Assembly: GCF_000774145.1 (NCBI RefSeq)
Contig: NZ_KN322966.1
Span: forward strand, 1 to 64,000
Length of the DNA: 64,000 nucleotides
Reading direction: 5' to 3'
From: Pseudomonas mediterranea CFBP 5447
GTDB lineage: Bacteria; Pseudomonadota; Gammaproteobacteria; Pseudomonadales; Pseudomonadaceae
In this document: one piece after another, positions 8,305 through 17,587 of the stretch
How positions within the stretch are numbered: position 1 is the first letter of the stretch
How the letters are laid out: each line of letters opens with the position of its first letter
Notes under the pieces: generated by a model
Seen by the model: only the letters and a program-made list of their open reading frames with translations
Database searches by the model: none
Told to the model about the DNA's origin: nothing
Program-made: the position numbers and the translations under genes

Positions 8305-11300
8305 CTATGCAGGATCGGAAAGAGCCTCGCCCGGCGAGAGCATCCAAGTCATATAAGGCAGTTGCCTGGAAAATGTCGGACCCAAGCTGATTGCCTGTGC
8401 AAGCAACAACGACTTGCTCAACGTCAAGCCCTCCAGCAGTTTTGCGCATTGTTCCCACAATGAACGCAGCGCCCCATCGTCCAAGGGCGGATGCTGGCTG
8501 AGACCTTCTCGAGCTATATCCCTGTAGATCTTGAGGTGGTGGTCGCACAAGTTTTTTTTCCGAAGGTCCTGCGCGGTAATGACACGAGACTTGTCGGTAT
8601 CCAGGGTCCACTTACGTGTCTTGAGGTGATAGCTCAGGGTCCCGGGGGAGCCATCCTTGAGGGCAACATTGAAGACCTTCAATGATGCGGACGACAATCC
8701 GGACAGTTCCGAGGGCAACGCTACGTCGGGGTCGACCGTGGGTGCAAAATAGCGACCATCCAGCCCTTCCACATAAACCCTCTCGAACAGACTGTCGACC
8801 GCATGCACGACACCTTGTGCAGTGATCACGCGTATCTGGTCCACAAGGTCGTCAACTTCGTAAGCGGGCAGATGAATCACCGTCCCGCCGATTTGCAGCA
8901 GGTTGGAAGCCAGTTTTATCTCGACCTGGCCGAGCTGCGTCGCGTCGAATTCCCACCGGGAGGCCTGGGGTAATCGTGGGTTGGCGCTGGCCAGTGCGCC
9001 TGGAGTGGAGAGGCGTAGCGTCATGTTCGGGCCGAGGTGGACAAGGTAGGCGGAGCCTTGGCCAATCAGGACTTCGACACCCGTTTGTACAGCCGATGAA
9101 GTGAGCAGGGCGCAGGTTGCCCGGTTGCCCATGTAGTGGGGTGTTTTATCCAGGGGTTGAAGATAGGCGTATTTCTTTTTCGTCGGCGTGAGTGGCAGTG
9201 AAAGTTGCGTTTTCCATTGTACCGGGTCCTTGTCTATGAACTTCTTGTCCAGCAACAGGCCGTAGTCGGGAGAGGGCACGGCGAGACGGTAGGAGGCGCC
9301 GTCATTGGTGATCAGGATCACCGTATGATTCAATCCGAGGGCGGAAAATGCACGTCGTCCCGTGGCGGTTCTTCGCGCGGTATAACGCTCATCGGAACTG
9401 GCGAGGTTATTCACGACGACCCGGCGATTGCCAAAGTACAGCGTCAGGCCACACGCTCCATACTTCACCGTGTCCGATTCGTCCTCCTGAATGACATGGG
9501 CAGTGTAGTGGGCTTCGATTCGTGTCAATTCGGAGTGGACGTAGTCCAGGTGAAGTGTGGTGGAGTATTCACTTTTCTGTTTGATGTTGAGGGTGGCGAG
9601 TTCGATCAGGCGGGAAACGTAATAGCTCGTATCTTTGTCATGGGCGATCGATTGCTCGCTTTTATCATTGAGGATGGCTGGGTTTCGCGGCGTGCCTTGT
9701 TGCACCATGACGGCTTCGATGGCGAGCCGGTTACCGTGTTCGATGCGGTCGGGCAGGTCGGGCACCCAATGGAAACCATCTTTCGTGATGAACGTCAGTT
9801 TGTCGTTTTGTAAGGATCGAGGATACGCAGTGTCGCCATAGACGTTATTGACGGTGACTTTGCGCACGTCCCAATCGTTCGAGTCGAAGCATGAAACCAA
9901 CACCAGGTTGCCTGCTTCAATTGCCCAGCTTTCAATCAGGTCCGCTCGCCAGTCCAGTGCGATGACACTGTGACCCACGCCATCTTCGGTGATCGATACA
10001 TGTCCAGGTTTATGGGCGATGGCATAGACATCCTCGCCTGGGCCACCGGCAGCCTCGCGATTGTTACCCCCGAGGATAGAGATCTGGTCATCACCCGCGC
10101 CGGCCTCGATGGAATCGTTGCCGCGGGACTTGATGATGTTCGGGCCGTCCGTTCCCTTGATGACGCTGGTCCCACCCTCAAGGATTTCGACATGTTCAAT
10201 GCTTTCAAGGAGCGTCGGGCGATAGGCGCCGTTTGCCGTTGCGTGAGGGGCTTGAGTGATCACGCTGACCCGCCCGGTGGCCAGATCGACCTGATAACCC
10301 AGTCTTGGCTCCTGACTGTCGCTGGCGCCGCCCGCCAGGATCAGCGTGTCGTTGCCTGCGCCACCCATCAGGCGGCTCGGCCGGGGCGCCTGGTTCCCGG
10401 CGACGATCTCGGGCGCCGCCTCGAAAATGAACACATCATCCTTCGCGCCGCCGGTCAGTGCCTTGACGCCTCCCCCGTAATGAAAGACGTTCGGCTTGTT
10501 TTCAACACCTAGCACGGTGTCGTTACCGCCGCCGATAGACCACTGGATACCTTTGTGGTCCGCGGCCGTTCCAATGACCGCGCCGGGTGTCTCAGCCGTT
10601 ACGCCGCTGCGTGCATCGATCCAGTCATCGCTGTCCTTGATCCTGGGGCGCATGGCGGTTGCCTGATAACTTTCCCCGGTCCACCAACTCCGGGTGTTGT
10701 AGGTCACCCGTTGCAGTTCTACGGTGAACTTGCCGTTTACGATCGCTTCAGTGCTGTTTTTCAACGGCCCCCTGAGCAGGTTCAAGGCGTTGGCCTGGAG
10801 TCGCTTCGTCTGTTCGGCGGTGGCCTTGGCGAGGGTGTAGCGGTCCTGGATATCGTCATCGGGACTGATTGTCCAGAAGGCGAACCAGCCCGTGCGAAGG
10901 CGCTCGTGGACGGTGAGTTGTATGTAGTCGTCGATTTCATCGACTTGACGGATCGCCCCCCAGATCTGTGAGCCGACCACCAGGATAAGCCCGGCGGCCA
11001 GGCCCGCGGGACCCGCTGATGTGAACCCGGCCAGCGCCGCGACGCCGAGGGTCACGGCCATGGCGGCACTGGTCACGCTCAAGGCCGCGCTGACATAGTG
11101 GTCGGTGGCCTCGCGGCCGGTGGCGCCGACGGCGGCCTTGAACGAGTCGATCGCGGCGATGATATCGAAAGGCAGTGTGAGCACGCTGGCAATCAGGCCG
11201 CTTCCCCGGGCCAACCTGATGGCGAAGGTCGTTTTGGCGAAATCCCCCAGGGAACGCTGGCTGGCCTTGATCATTTGGGTGGCTTGGCGGGTCACCAGCG

Positions 11301-12030
11301 CTTCGACACCGATGGAGCTCACCTCGGCGGCCACGCTGGCCCCGTTGAACAGGGTCTGGTAGGCGTCCTTGTCCCGGATGGCGTCTTGCAGGCCCCGCAG
11401 CCCGCTGTAGATGCCGAAGGCCTGAAGCCCCAGGCCCGTGGGAATAAGGGCCTGGCTCTTGGCCTGGTTGATCCAGCCGGATGAGCGCTGCACCAGCGCT
11501 TGGCTGTCGAGGTTCCGGGCGGCGTTCAAAAGCCGTTCAAGCGTGTTCCGATAACGGCTCGGTTCAGCCTGGGTCCCAGGCACTTCCCGCAACAGTGATC
11601 GTGCGGAGCGTGACCGTTGGCTTGCCAGCTCGAACAGCAATGTCGGCAGCCGATAGTCGTTTGCGTCGCGGGTGAGTTTCAGGCGGGTTTCGACATCACT
11701 GGCGTTGAGTTGCAGTGAGCTCAGGAAAAAGCGATTGGGGATGCGGAAAAAAGTATTGTCACCGTTCAGGGGCTGTCCATCGGTCGTTGCACCGAGTGCA
11801 TTCAGGGCAGAACGGGTGACGGCCACGGAACCGATGTGGAGCGGGCCGTAGAGTTTATCCACCACTTCAAGTTGCGCTTGGCGCTGTCTGAGTTCTGAAC
11901 CGAGCTGCGATTGATCGACAACTTTGAAATCGAGCGTTTCGGTTGTGCGCGCATTGGCATGCAAGCCGATGTCTGTAATGACGATGCCACGCTCGGCAAA
12001 AACGGAGGGTGGTTGAATAACCTTGGCCAT
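8305..12030 (-). CDS. large RTX-repeat protein with putative pore-forming region
   Basis: 1241 residues with no signal peptide. Residues about 270-360 hold three hydrophobic stretches (ASVLTLPFDIIAAID; SAALSVTSAAMAVTLGVAAL; AGLAAGLILVVGSQIWGAI) that could insert in a membrane, reminiscent of pore regions of TcdA/Mcf-type toxins. Residues 499-670 contain degenerate glycine/aspartate nonapeptides of RTX type (GGGNDTVLG, GGAGNDTLI, AGAGDDQIS, GGPGEDVYA), implying calcium binding. The C-terminal 550 residues are unassigned. No type I secretion genes lie nearby; the LysE exporter next door is not suited to proteins. The best guess is a contact-dependent or insect-directed toxin; the function is inferred from composition only. 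Confidence 0.72.
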   Translation of the reverse strand: MAKVIQPPSVFAERGIVITDIGLHANARTTETLDFKVVDQSQLGSELRQRQAQLEVVDKLYGPLHIGSVAVTRSALNALGATTDGQPLNGDNTFFRIPNRFFLSSLQLNASDVETRLKLTRDANDYRLPTLLFELASQRSRSARSLLREVPGTQAEPSRYRNTLERLLNAARNLDSQALVQRSSGWINQAKSQALIPTGLGLQAFGIYSGLRGLQDAIRDKDAYQTLFNGASVAAEVSSIGVEALVTRQATQMIKASQRSLGDFAKTTFAIRLARGSGLIASVLTLPFDIIAAIDSFKAAVGATGREATDHYVSAALSVTSAAMAVTLGVAALAGFTSAGPAGLAAGLILVVGSQIWGAIRQVDEIDDYIQLTVHERLRTGWFAFWTISPDDDIQDRYTLAKATAEQTKRLQANALNLLRGPLKNSTEAIVNGKFTVELQRVTYNTRSWWTGESYQATAMRPRIKDSDDWIDARSGVTAETPGAVIGTAADHKGIQWSIGGGNDTVLGVENKPNVFHYGGGVKALTGGAKDDVFIFEAAPEIVAGNQAPRPSRLMGGAGNDTLILAGGASDSQEPRLGYQVDLATGRVSVITQAPHATANGAYRPTLLESIEHVEILEGGTSVIKGTDGPNIIKSRGNDSIEAGAGDDQISILGGNNREAAGGPGEDVYAIAHKPGHVSITEDGVGHSVIALDWRADLIESWAIEAGNLVLVSCFDSNDWDVRKVTVNNVYGDTAYPRSLQNDKLTFITKDGFHWVPDLPDRIEHGNRLAIEAVMVQQGTPRNPAILNDKSEQSIAHDKDTSYYVSRLIELATLNIKQKSEYSTTLHLDYVHSELTRIEAHYTAHVIQEDESDTVKYGACGLTLYFGNRRVVVNNLASSDERYTARRTATGRRAFSALGLNHTVILITNDGASYRLAVPSPDYGLLLDKKFIDKDPVQWKTQLSLPLTPTKKKYAYLQPLDKTPHYMGNRATCALLTSSAVQTGVEVLIGQGSAYLVHLGPNMTLRLSTPGALASANPRLPQASRWEFDATQLGQVEIKLASNLLQIGGTVIHLPAYEVDDLVDQIRVITAQGVVHAVDSLFERVYVEGLDGRYFAPTVDPDVALPSELSGLSSASLKVFNVALKDGSPGTLSYHLKTRKWTLDTDKSRVITAQDLRKKNLCDHHLKIYRDIAREGLSQHPPLDDGALRSLWEQCAKLLEGLTLSKSLLLAQAISLGPTFSRQLPYMTWMLSPGEALSDPA

Positions 12031-12126
12031 TGTGAACGTCCTTGTTCAACGATGATTGAATGGTCCTCTATGTAAGATGTTTTCCTGGGCGGTGTATATC
12101 GATGGGTTGTTGCCTCGTTTTGCCAC

Positions 12127-12756
12127 TCAGTGGGCGGACAATAACGACGCCGCGCCCGCGCCGCCAAACAAGCCCGCACTGATGCGATTGAACCAGCTCT
12201 GGCCTTTACCCGTACGCAGGTACCGCGCCGCGCCATGGGCGCCGAGGCCGTAGGCCAGCTTGCAGAGCAGGTCGAGGACGGTCCAGGTAGCGATCATGAT
12301 CAGCAGTTGGGGCAGGAAGGGTTGCCCGGCGCTCAGGAACTGCGGCAGGAACGCGGCGAAGAACAGGATGTCTTTCGGGTTACTGGCGCCCAACACGAAT
12401 GCTCGGCCAAACAGCGCGCGAAAGCGTGGGACGGCGGCGGCCTGGGGCACTTCGGCGCCTTGGGAGGGCTGTCGCGATTGCTGCCAGCTCTGCCAGGCCA
12501 GGAAGAACAGGTACAGCGCACCGACGATCTTCAGGGCACTGAACAGTTTTTCCGAAGCCAGCAGCAATGCTCCGAGTCCCAGTGCCGAGGCGCTCAACAA
12601 GCAGATCGAGGCGATCACCCCACCCAGGAATGCCGGATACGAGCGACGCAGGCCGTAGTTCAGGCTGTTGCCGATCATCAACAGCGACAGGGGGCCGGGG
12701 ATGAGAATCACCACCAGCGCGGCGCCACTGAACAACAGCCAGGTTTCCAGATTCAT
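12127..12756 (-). CDS. LysE/RhtB family amino-acid exporter
   Basis: Inner membrane protein of 209 residues, the standard length for the LysE/RhtB/LeuE translocator family, with six predicted helices. Family hallmarks are visible: LVVILIPGPLSLLMIGNSLNYG at the start and FVLGASNPKDILFFAAFLPQF in the second half (GASNPK). The ATG at 12756 has AGGAGC about 8 nt upstream, so longer N-termini are rejected. It exports amino acids or related small molecules; the substrate is not evident. Confidence 0.88.
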   Translation of the reverse strand: MNLETWLLFSGAALVVILIPGPLSLLMIGNSLNYGLRRSYPAFLGGVIASICLLSASALGLGALLLASEKLFSALKIVGALYLFFLAWQSWQQSRQPSQGAEVPQAAAVPRFRALFGRAFVLGASNPKDILFFAAFLPQFLSAGQPFLPQLLIMIATWTVLDLLCKLAYGLGAHGAARYLRTGKGQSWFNRISAGLFGGAGAASLLSAH

Positions 12757-12775
12757 TGCTTTGCTCCTGATGTAC

Positions 12776-12800
12776 AAAAGCCTCACCGAGTGGGTGAGGC
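12776..12800 (-). terminator. terminator of the NCS2 permease gene
   Basis: Hairpin GCCTCACC/GGGTGAGGC with a short loop; read leftward it is followed by TTTTG. It sits 19 nt past the permease stop and just upstream of the LysE gene. Confidence 0.7.
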
Positions 12801-12818
12801 GGGTGGATACGGTGTCGC

Positions 12819-14168
12819 TTACAAGAAGATGAACTTGGCGATGAAGATCGCGCAGAGCACCCACAGGCTGACAGAAATTTCCTTGCGTTTACCGGTGCCG
12901 GCCTTGAGCACCACGTAGGTGATGAAACCCAGTGCGATCCCGTCGGCGACCGAAAAGGTCAGGGGCATCATGATGGCCGTGACGATGGCCGGAATGCTGT
13001 CGGTCGGCTCGTCCCATTCGATATGGGCCATGCCGCCCATCATCAGCATGGCGACGTAGATCAAGGCACCGGCGGTGGCGTAGGCGGGGATCATCCCGGC
13101 CAGCGGCGCGAAGAACATGGCGGCAATAAATAGCACGCCGACGGTCACCGCGGTAAGCCCCGTGCGGCCTCCCGCCGCGACACCGGCAGCACTTTCCACG
13201 TAGCTGGTCACCGGCGGCACGCCGACCATGGCGCCGAATACACTGGAGGCGCTGTCGGCTTTCAGGGCACGGGAGAGGTTCTCGATCCGGCCATCGGCCT
13301 TCACCAGGCCAGCACGCTGGGCCACGCCCATCAAGGTGCCGGCGGTGTCGAACATATGCACGAACAGGAAGGCCAGCACCACGCTGATCATGCTGACGTT
13401 GAACACTCCGGCCACGTCCATCGCCATCCAGGTCGGCGCCAGGCTCGGTGGCGTCGACATCACACCGTTGTATTGCACCAGGCCCAGGCCCCAGCCGGCC
13501 AGGGTCACGGCGATGATGCTGATCAGGATCGCGCCGAACACCCGGTGATAACTGAGCACGGCAATCATCAGGAAGCACACGGCGGCGAGCAGCGGGCCGG
13601 GTTCACGCAACGAGCCGAGCTTGATCAGGGTGGCGGGGCTGTCGACGATGATCCCGGCGGTCTTCAGGCCGATCAGTCCGAGGAACAACCCGACCCCCGC
13701 GCCCATGGCGAACCGCAGGCTCACCGGAATGCTGTTGAGCAGCCACTCACGGACCCGTGACAAGGTCAGGATCATGAACAGCACGCCGGAAATGAACACC
13801 GCGCCCAACGCGGTCTCCCAGTTGTAGCCCATGGTGCCGACCACGGTGTAGGTGAAGAAGGCATTCAGGCCCATGCCCGGTGCCAGGCCGACCGGCCAGT
13901 TGGCGTACAGGCCCATCAACAGACAACCCAGGGCGGCGGCGATGCAAGTGGCGACGAACGCCGCGCCGTGGTCGATGCCGGCATCGGCCATGATGTTGGG
14001 GTTGACGAAAATGATGTAGGCCATGGTGATGAAGGTCGTCAGGCCGGCGATCAGCTCGGTCTTCACCGTGGTGCCATGCACGCTGAGTTTGAAAATGCGC
14101 TCCAGCCAACCACGGCTTGATGGCGGCGAGAGGTCCAGCGTCCGGGCTTCGGGTTTGCGGCTTTCCAC
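12819..14168 (-). CDS. NCS2 purine permease (AzgA/PurP branch)
   Basis: Proton-coupled nucleobase transporter, 449 residues with about 12-13 helices. The motifs GLTTFITMAYIIFVNPNIMA, GLAPGMGLNAFFTYTVV, FVHMFDTAGTLMGVA and GVPPVTSYVESAAGVAAGGRTGL place it in the AzgA-like branch (adenine, guanine, hypoxanthine) rather than the UraA/UacT branch. The start is GTG with GAGGAG 8 nt ahead. The TTGTATACAA palindrome lies 140 nt upstream, tying it to the urate and gcl genes. It probably feeds the purine pathway with substrate. Confidence 0.9.
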   Translation of the reverse strand: MESRKPEARTLDLSPPSSRGWLERIFKLSVHGTTVKTELIAGLTTFITMAYIIFVNPNIMADAGIDHGAAFVATCIAAALGCLLMGLYANWPVGLAPGMGLNAFFTYTVVGTMGYNWETALGAVFISGVLFMILTLSRVREWLLNSIPVSLRFAMGAGVGLFLGLIGLKTAGIIVDSPATLIKLGSLREPGPLLAAVCFLMIAVLSYHRVFGAILISIIAVTLAGWGLGLVQYNGVMSTPPSLAPTWMAMDVAGVFNVSMISVVLAFLFVHMFDTAGTLMGVAQRAGLVKADGRIENLSRALKADSASSVFGAMVGVPPVTSYVESAAGVAAGGRTGLTAVTVGVLFIAAMFFAPLAGMIPAYATAGALIYVAMLMMGGMAHIEWDEPTDSIPAIVTAIMMPLTFSVADGIALGFITYVVLKAGTGKRKEISVSLWVLCAIFIAKFIFL

Positions 14169-14307
14169 AGCGAGTACTCCTCAACAGTTTTATTGTTATT
14201 TCCGGCGTCGCAGGCCATCCGGAGGAGGCTTGCGCGCCTTGAGGCAGGTAAGGCTGGCGAAGTAGTTGACCTGATGGTCAGGAACTCGCACGAAGCGAAT
14301 TATGCTT

Positions 14308-14317
14308 TTGTATACAA
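14308..14317. promoter_or_regulatory. TTGTATACAA operator before the purine permease
   Basis: Perfect copy of the palindrome. Read leftward it lies between TTGCTT and CATAAT (16-nt spacer), a plausible promoter for the permease, so a bound protein would block RNA polymerase. The rest of this 319-nt gap holds only a REPIN. Confidence 0.7.
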
Positions 14318-14390
14318 ATAAAGCAAATAATGTTTTCTGGTTTGTGGACGAAATGTCCGGCGATAGGGATATATCGCCAGGGAGGACGCC

Positions 14391-14462
14391 ATCGCGAGCA
14401 GGCTCGCTCCCACAGGGTTAAGTGCACGCGAGATCCAATGTGGGAGCGAGCCTGCTCGCGAT
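14391..14462. repeat. REPIN
   Basis: Inverted pair of GAGCAGGCTCGCTCCCACA arms between the permease promoter and the end of the MarR gene. Confidence 0.9.
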
Positions 14463-14487
14463 GGCGCCAGTCCAAGCAACGCCACCC

Positions 14488-14928
14488 TCAGCCCGCAGAC
14501 CCCTTACCCAGCGCCATATTCACCGCCAACCACCCATTCACCGCCGCCTCCCCGGCCTCGGCAAACACCCGTTCCAGCAACTTCACCTGCTCGCGCCGCA
14601 ACGCCTGTTCGAACCGCGCGCCTTCCTCGGTCAACTCCAGCAGCCGCTTACGTTTGTCGGTCTCGGAGGCGACGCTGTTGACCAGATGCATTTCCATCAA
14701 CTGCCGCAACGGCATGTTCAGGGCCTGCTTGGTGACGCCCAGCAGGGCCAGCAATTCTTTCACGCTGAGGGACGGATACCGGGCAACGAAGAAAACGATG
14801 CGCTGATGCACCCGGCTCAACCCACGACGCTCGAGCATTTCATCGGCCTTGGCAGTGAACGCCTGGTAGCCGAAGAAAAACGCTTCCATGGCCATTTGCT
14901 GGGAAGTCGGGTTTTTAAGGTCAAGCAT
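14488..14928 (-). CDS. MarR family transcriptional regulator
   Basis: A 146-residue winged-helix regulator. The recognition region SVKELLALLGVTKQALNMPLRQL (about 55-77) and the wing SETDKRKRLLELTEEGARFEQ (about 88-108, with the DKR-x-LTEEG pattern) are typical of MarR. It is transcribed away from the aminotransferase gene with only 82 nt between the starts, so it most likely controls that gene and itself. Ligand unknown. Confidence 0.88.
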   Translation of the reverse strand: MLDLKNPTSQQMAMEAFFFGYQAFTAKADEMLERRGLSRVHQRIVFFVARYPSLSVKELLALLGVTKQALNMPLRQLMEMHLVNSVASETDKRKRLLELTEEGARFEQALRREQVKLLERVFAEAGEAAVNGWLAVNMALGKGSAG

Positions 14929-15010
14929 ATTGACGTATCCAGAAAGGTCGGAGTAATTTCGGTCAATCAGTTTGACTCATTTCCCCAATGCCTCGCTACA
15001 GGTGGTCCCC

Positions 15011-16177
15011 ATGGCTTTTTCCGAACGTGTCTCGCGCCTCAAAAGTTCTTTGATTCGAGAAATCCTCGCGGCGGCCCAACGCCCTGAGGTGATGTCGTTC
15101 GCCGGCGGTCTGCCCGCCGAAGCCATGCTGCCGAAAGTGAAGTGGGACGCCATGCCGTTGGCCATGGGTCAATACGGCATGAGCGAAGGCGAGCCGGCCC
15201 TGCGCGAAGCCCTGGCGGCGCAGGCGCGGGCACTGGGCCTGGCCTGTGAGGCGAGTCAGGTGCTGGTGGTCAGCGGCTCGCAGCAGACCCTCGACCTGGC
15301 GGCGAAGCTGCACATCGACGTCGGCACCGAGATCATGCTGGAAGCGCCGACCTACCTGGCGGCGCTGCAGATTTTCCAGCTGTTCGGCGCCGACTGCATT
15401 ACTGTGCCCTTGCAAGCCGATGGGCCGGACCTGAAGCAATTGCGAGCACGCCTGGAACAACACCGGCCGGCATTCATCTACCTGATCCCCACGTTCCAGA
15501 ACCCTTCGGCAGTGCGCTACAGCGAGGCCAAGCGCGACGCGGTGGCGGCCTTGCTGGATGAATTCGGCGTGACCCTGATCGAAGACGAACCCTACCGCGA
15601 ACTGACTTTCGACGGCGGCAGCGCCACACCGATTGTCAGCCGCTTGAAGAAGGCCAGTTGGATCTACACCGGCACCGTGTCGAAGACCCTGTTGCCGGGG
15701 CTGCGGGTGGGTTACCTGATTGCCAGTCCGGACCTGTTCCCGCACCTGCTGCGGCTCAAGCAATCGGCGGACCTGCACACCAATCGCATCGGCCAATGGC
15801 AGGCGCTGCAATGGATCGGCACCGAGCAGTACCGCAGCCACCTTGGCGAATTGAGGGACTTCTACCGGGATCGTCGCGACCGGTTCCAGGCCGCGCTGCA
15901 GACGCATTTTTCCGACATCGCGGACTGGAACATGCCCGAGGGAGGGCTGTTTTTCTGGCTGACCCTCAAGCAACCGCTGGACACCCGCACACTGCTCGCT
16001 GCCGCGCTGGCGGTGGATGTGGCGTTCATGCCGGGAGAGCCGTTCTTCCCCGAGCCGGACCGGCACCCGGGGCATCTGCGTTTGAACTTCAGCCATATCG
16101 ATCCGTCGCGACTGGATGAAGGGCTGAGGCGGTTGGCGGGGGTGGTGCGGGCGGCGTTGGCTGCCGAAGCGGCGTAA
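15011..16177 (+). CDS. PLP-dependent aminotransferase, class I/II (LysN-like)
   Basis: Fold-type I aminotransferase of 388 residues from the ATG at 15011, which has AGGTGG upstream; an upstream TTG would add 13 residues. PLP features seen: SGSQQTLDLAAKL, the IPTFQNPSAVRYS loop, LIEDEPYREL (Asp for the PLP pyridine N), TGTVSKTLLPGLRVGYL with the Schiff-base Lys, and HLRLNFSH for substrate carboxylate. It resembles the 2-aminoadipate/valine-type enzymes related to MocR domains but without the DNA-binding part. Divergent from its likely MarR regulator. Exact amino acid unknown. Confidence 0.85.
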   Translation: MAFSERVSRLKSSLIREILAAAQRPEVMSFAGGLPAEAMLPKVKWDAMPLAMGQYGMSEGEPALREALAAQARALGLACEASQVLVVSGSQQTLDLAAKLHIDVGTEIMLEAPTYLAALQIFQLFGADCITVPLQADGPDLKQLRARLEQHRPAFIYLIPTFQNPSAVRYSEAKRDAVAALLDEFGVTLIEDEPYRELTFDGGSATPIVSRLKKASWIYTGTVSKTLLPGLRVGYLIASPDLFPHLLRLKQSADLHTNRIGQWQALQWIGTEQYRSHLGELRDFYRDRRDRFQAALQTHFSDIADWNMPEGGLFFWLTLKQPLDTRTLLAAALAVDVAFMPGEPFFPEPDRHPGHLRLNFSHIDPSRLDEGLRRLAGVVRAALAAEAA

Positions 16178-16210
16178 GGCGGTGGGTCTTGTGGTGAGCG
16201 GGCCGGCGCT

Positions 16211-16285
16211 ATCGCGAGCAGGCTCGCTCCCACAGAGGTTTTGTGAACACTGAAGATCCCATGTGGGAGCGAGCCTGCTCGCGAT
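16211..16285. repeat. REPIN
   Basis: Inverted pair of the common REP arms, placed between the convergent ends of the aminotransferase and glutaredoxin-like genes. Confidence 0.9.
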
Positions 16286-16312
16286 GGGGCCTTCACATCC
16301 CCCCAAGAACCA

Positions 16313-16684
16313 TCAGACCGCCGAAAACCGCTTGTCCAGGTAATCAATGATCACCTTGGACTCATACATCCAGGTGGTTTCCCCGTTCTCTTCAATACGC
16401 AGGCAAGGCACCTTGATCCTGCCGCCTTGCTCCAGCAGCGCCTGGCGATCCTGTTCGTTGTTCTTCGCATCGCGCAGGGCCACCGGTACGTTGAGGCGGC
16501 GCAGGGTGCGGCGGGTTTTCACGCAGAACGGGCACGCGTGGAATTGATACAGCGTCAGGCTGCGGGCGGCCTGGTTGACCTGCGCCTGGGCATCGGCCGG
16601 GCGCTGTTTCTTGCCAGGACGGGTGATGAAGTCGATGAAGATGATCAGTTGGCCCAGGCCAACTCGAAGCGCTTTGACGATCAC
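16313..16684 (-). CDS. glutaredoxin-like / GST N-terminal domain protein
   Basis: 123 residues with one N-terminal hydrophobic stretch (LGQLIIFIDFI) followed by a thioredoxin fold. The redox motif HACPFCVKTRR has CPFC at about 52-55; KVPCLRIEENG supplies the cis-Pro loop, and YESKVIIDYLDKRF is typical of GST N-terminal domains. Likely a membrane-associated dithiol reductase. GTG start with a GAGG-type ribosome site. It lies downstream of folE beyond a strong terminator, so it is probably expressed separately. Confidence 0.85.
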   Translation of the reverse strand: MIVKALRVGLGQLIIFIDFITRPGKKQRPADAQAQVNQAARSLTLYQFHACPFCVKTRRTLRRLNVPVALRDAKNNEQDRQALLEQGGRIKVPCLRIEENGETTWMYESKVIIDYLDKRFSAV

Positions 16685-16744
16685 GGTATAAGCCTCGCGG
16701 CAGGGAAGAAGAGGGCGCGCAGCTTACCTGATTTTTCACGGGCG

Positions 16745-16777
16745 AAAAAAAACCGGCGATCAATGCCGGTTTTTTTC
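16745..16777. terminator. bidirectional-looking terminator after folE
   Basis: Stem AACCGGC/GCCGGTT with a 7-nt loop, A-run on the left and T-run on the right, 11 nt past the folE stop. Read leftward it ends in at least six T residues. Confidence 0.88.
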
Positions 16778-16787
16778 GAACGACAGG

Positions 16788-17348
16788 TTACTTGATGAGG
16801 CTGAGGAACTCGCTGCGGGTCGCGGCGTTCTCACGGAACTCACCGAGCATCACCGAGGTGATCATCGAGGAGTTCTGCTTTTCCACACCGCGCATCATCA
16901 TGCACATGTGCTTGGCCTCGATCACCACTGCCACGCCCAGGGCACCGGTGACCTGCTGGACCGCGTCGGCGATCTGGCGGCTGAGGTTTTCCTGGATCTG
17001 CAGGCGACGCGCATACATGTCGACGATCCGCGCCACTTTCGACAGCCCCAGCACCTTGCCGCTCGGGATGTAGGCCACATGGGCCTTGCCGATGAACGGC
17101 AGCAGGTGATGCTCGCACAACGAGTACAACTCGATGTCCTTGACCAGCACCATTTCGCTGTTGTCGGAGCTGAACAAGGCACCGTTGGTGACTTCTTCGA
17201 GGGTCTGTTCATAGCCACGGCAGAGGTACTGCATGGCCTTGGCAGCGCGCTTGGGCGTGTCGAGCAGACCCTCGCGGGAAACGTCCTCGCCCAGTTGGCC
17301 GAGAATCGCGGTGTAATTCTGTTCCAGTGTCACAGAGGCTGATTCCAT
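16788..17348 (-). CDS. folE: GTP cyclohydrolase I
   Basis: Makes dihydroneopterin triphosphate from GTP, first step of folate synthesis. 186 residues with the type I zinc and catalytic residues: [20 protein letters not shown] (Cys and His ligands, about 75-95), [30 protein letters not shown] and [17 protein letters not shown] (second Cys, about 147-163). The N-terminal boundary is uncertain: neither the ATG at 17348 nor the GTG five codons later has a clear Shine-Dalgarno sequence, and an open frame continues upstream to 17396. A decayed integrase tail overlaps the start, so the native 5' region may have been replaced. Confidence 0.93.
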   Translation of the reverse strand: MESASVTLEQNYTAILGQLGEDVSREGLLDTPKRAAKAMQYLCRGYEQTLEEVTNGALFSSDNSEMVLVKDIELYSLCEHHLLPFIGKAHVAYIPSGKVLGLSKVARIVDMYARRLQIQENLSRQIADAVQQVTGALGVAVVIEAKHMCMMMRGVEKQNSSMITSVMLGEFRENAATRSEFLSLIK

Positions 17349-17587
17349 AAGGGTTTCAGGAGGGTACTTGTTCTGTCTGTACCAATTTTGTACCAATCAA
17401 GCTGTTTTCGAGCTGCCCGAGTTCGCCCCCAGTCGGCGCTGGGGTTGATCCATCGGGCATAGGTCGAGAGCAACATCTGAACGCTGAGACCCAGCTGAGT
17501 GGCAATAAACGCAGGGTTCATACCCGCCATGAGCCACATGGTAGCGTATGTGTGCCTGCAGTTGTATTGCTGAACGGAGCTATTCAT
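17330..17587 (-). pseudogene. tyrosine integrase C-terminal fragment, copy 1
   Basis: An 85-codon frame with the end of a phage-type tyrosine recombinase: RHTYAT (box II Arg/His), a helix MNPAFIATQLG and MLLSTYARWI with the putative nucleophile Tyr. The N-terminal and core portions, including the first catalytic Arg, are absent. Its last codons overlap the folE start in another frame. A second, related fragment lies about 870 nt away. Scar of an integrated element. Confidence 0.78.
17379..17397. repeat. tandem GTACCAAT pair at the folE junction
   Basis: GTACCAAT occurs twice with an 11-bp period (one helical turn) just upstream of folE, where integrase homology meets host sequence. It could be an arm- or core-type recombination site, or a chance repeat within the integrase frame. 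Confidence 0.4.

Noticed and set aside
12127..12756. LysE protein as exporter of the neighbouring RTX protein
   Set aside because: LysE-family carriers move amino acids; they cannot export a 1241-residue protein.
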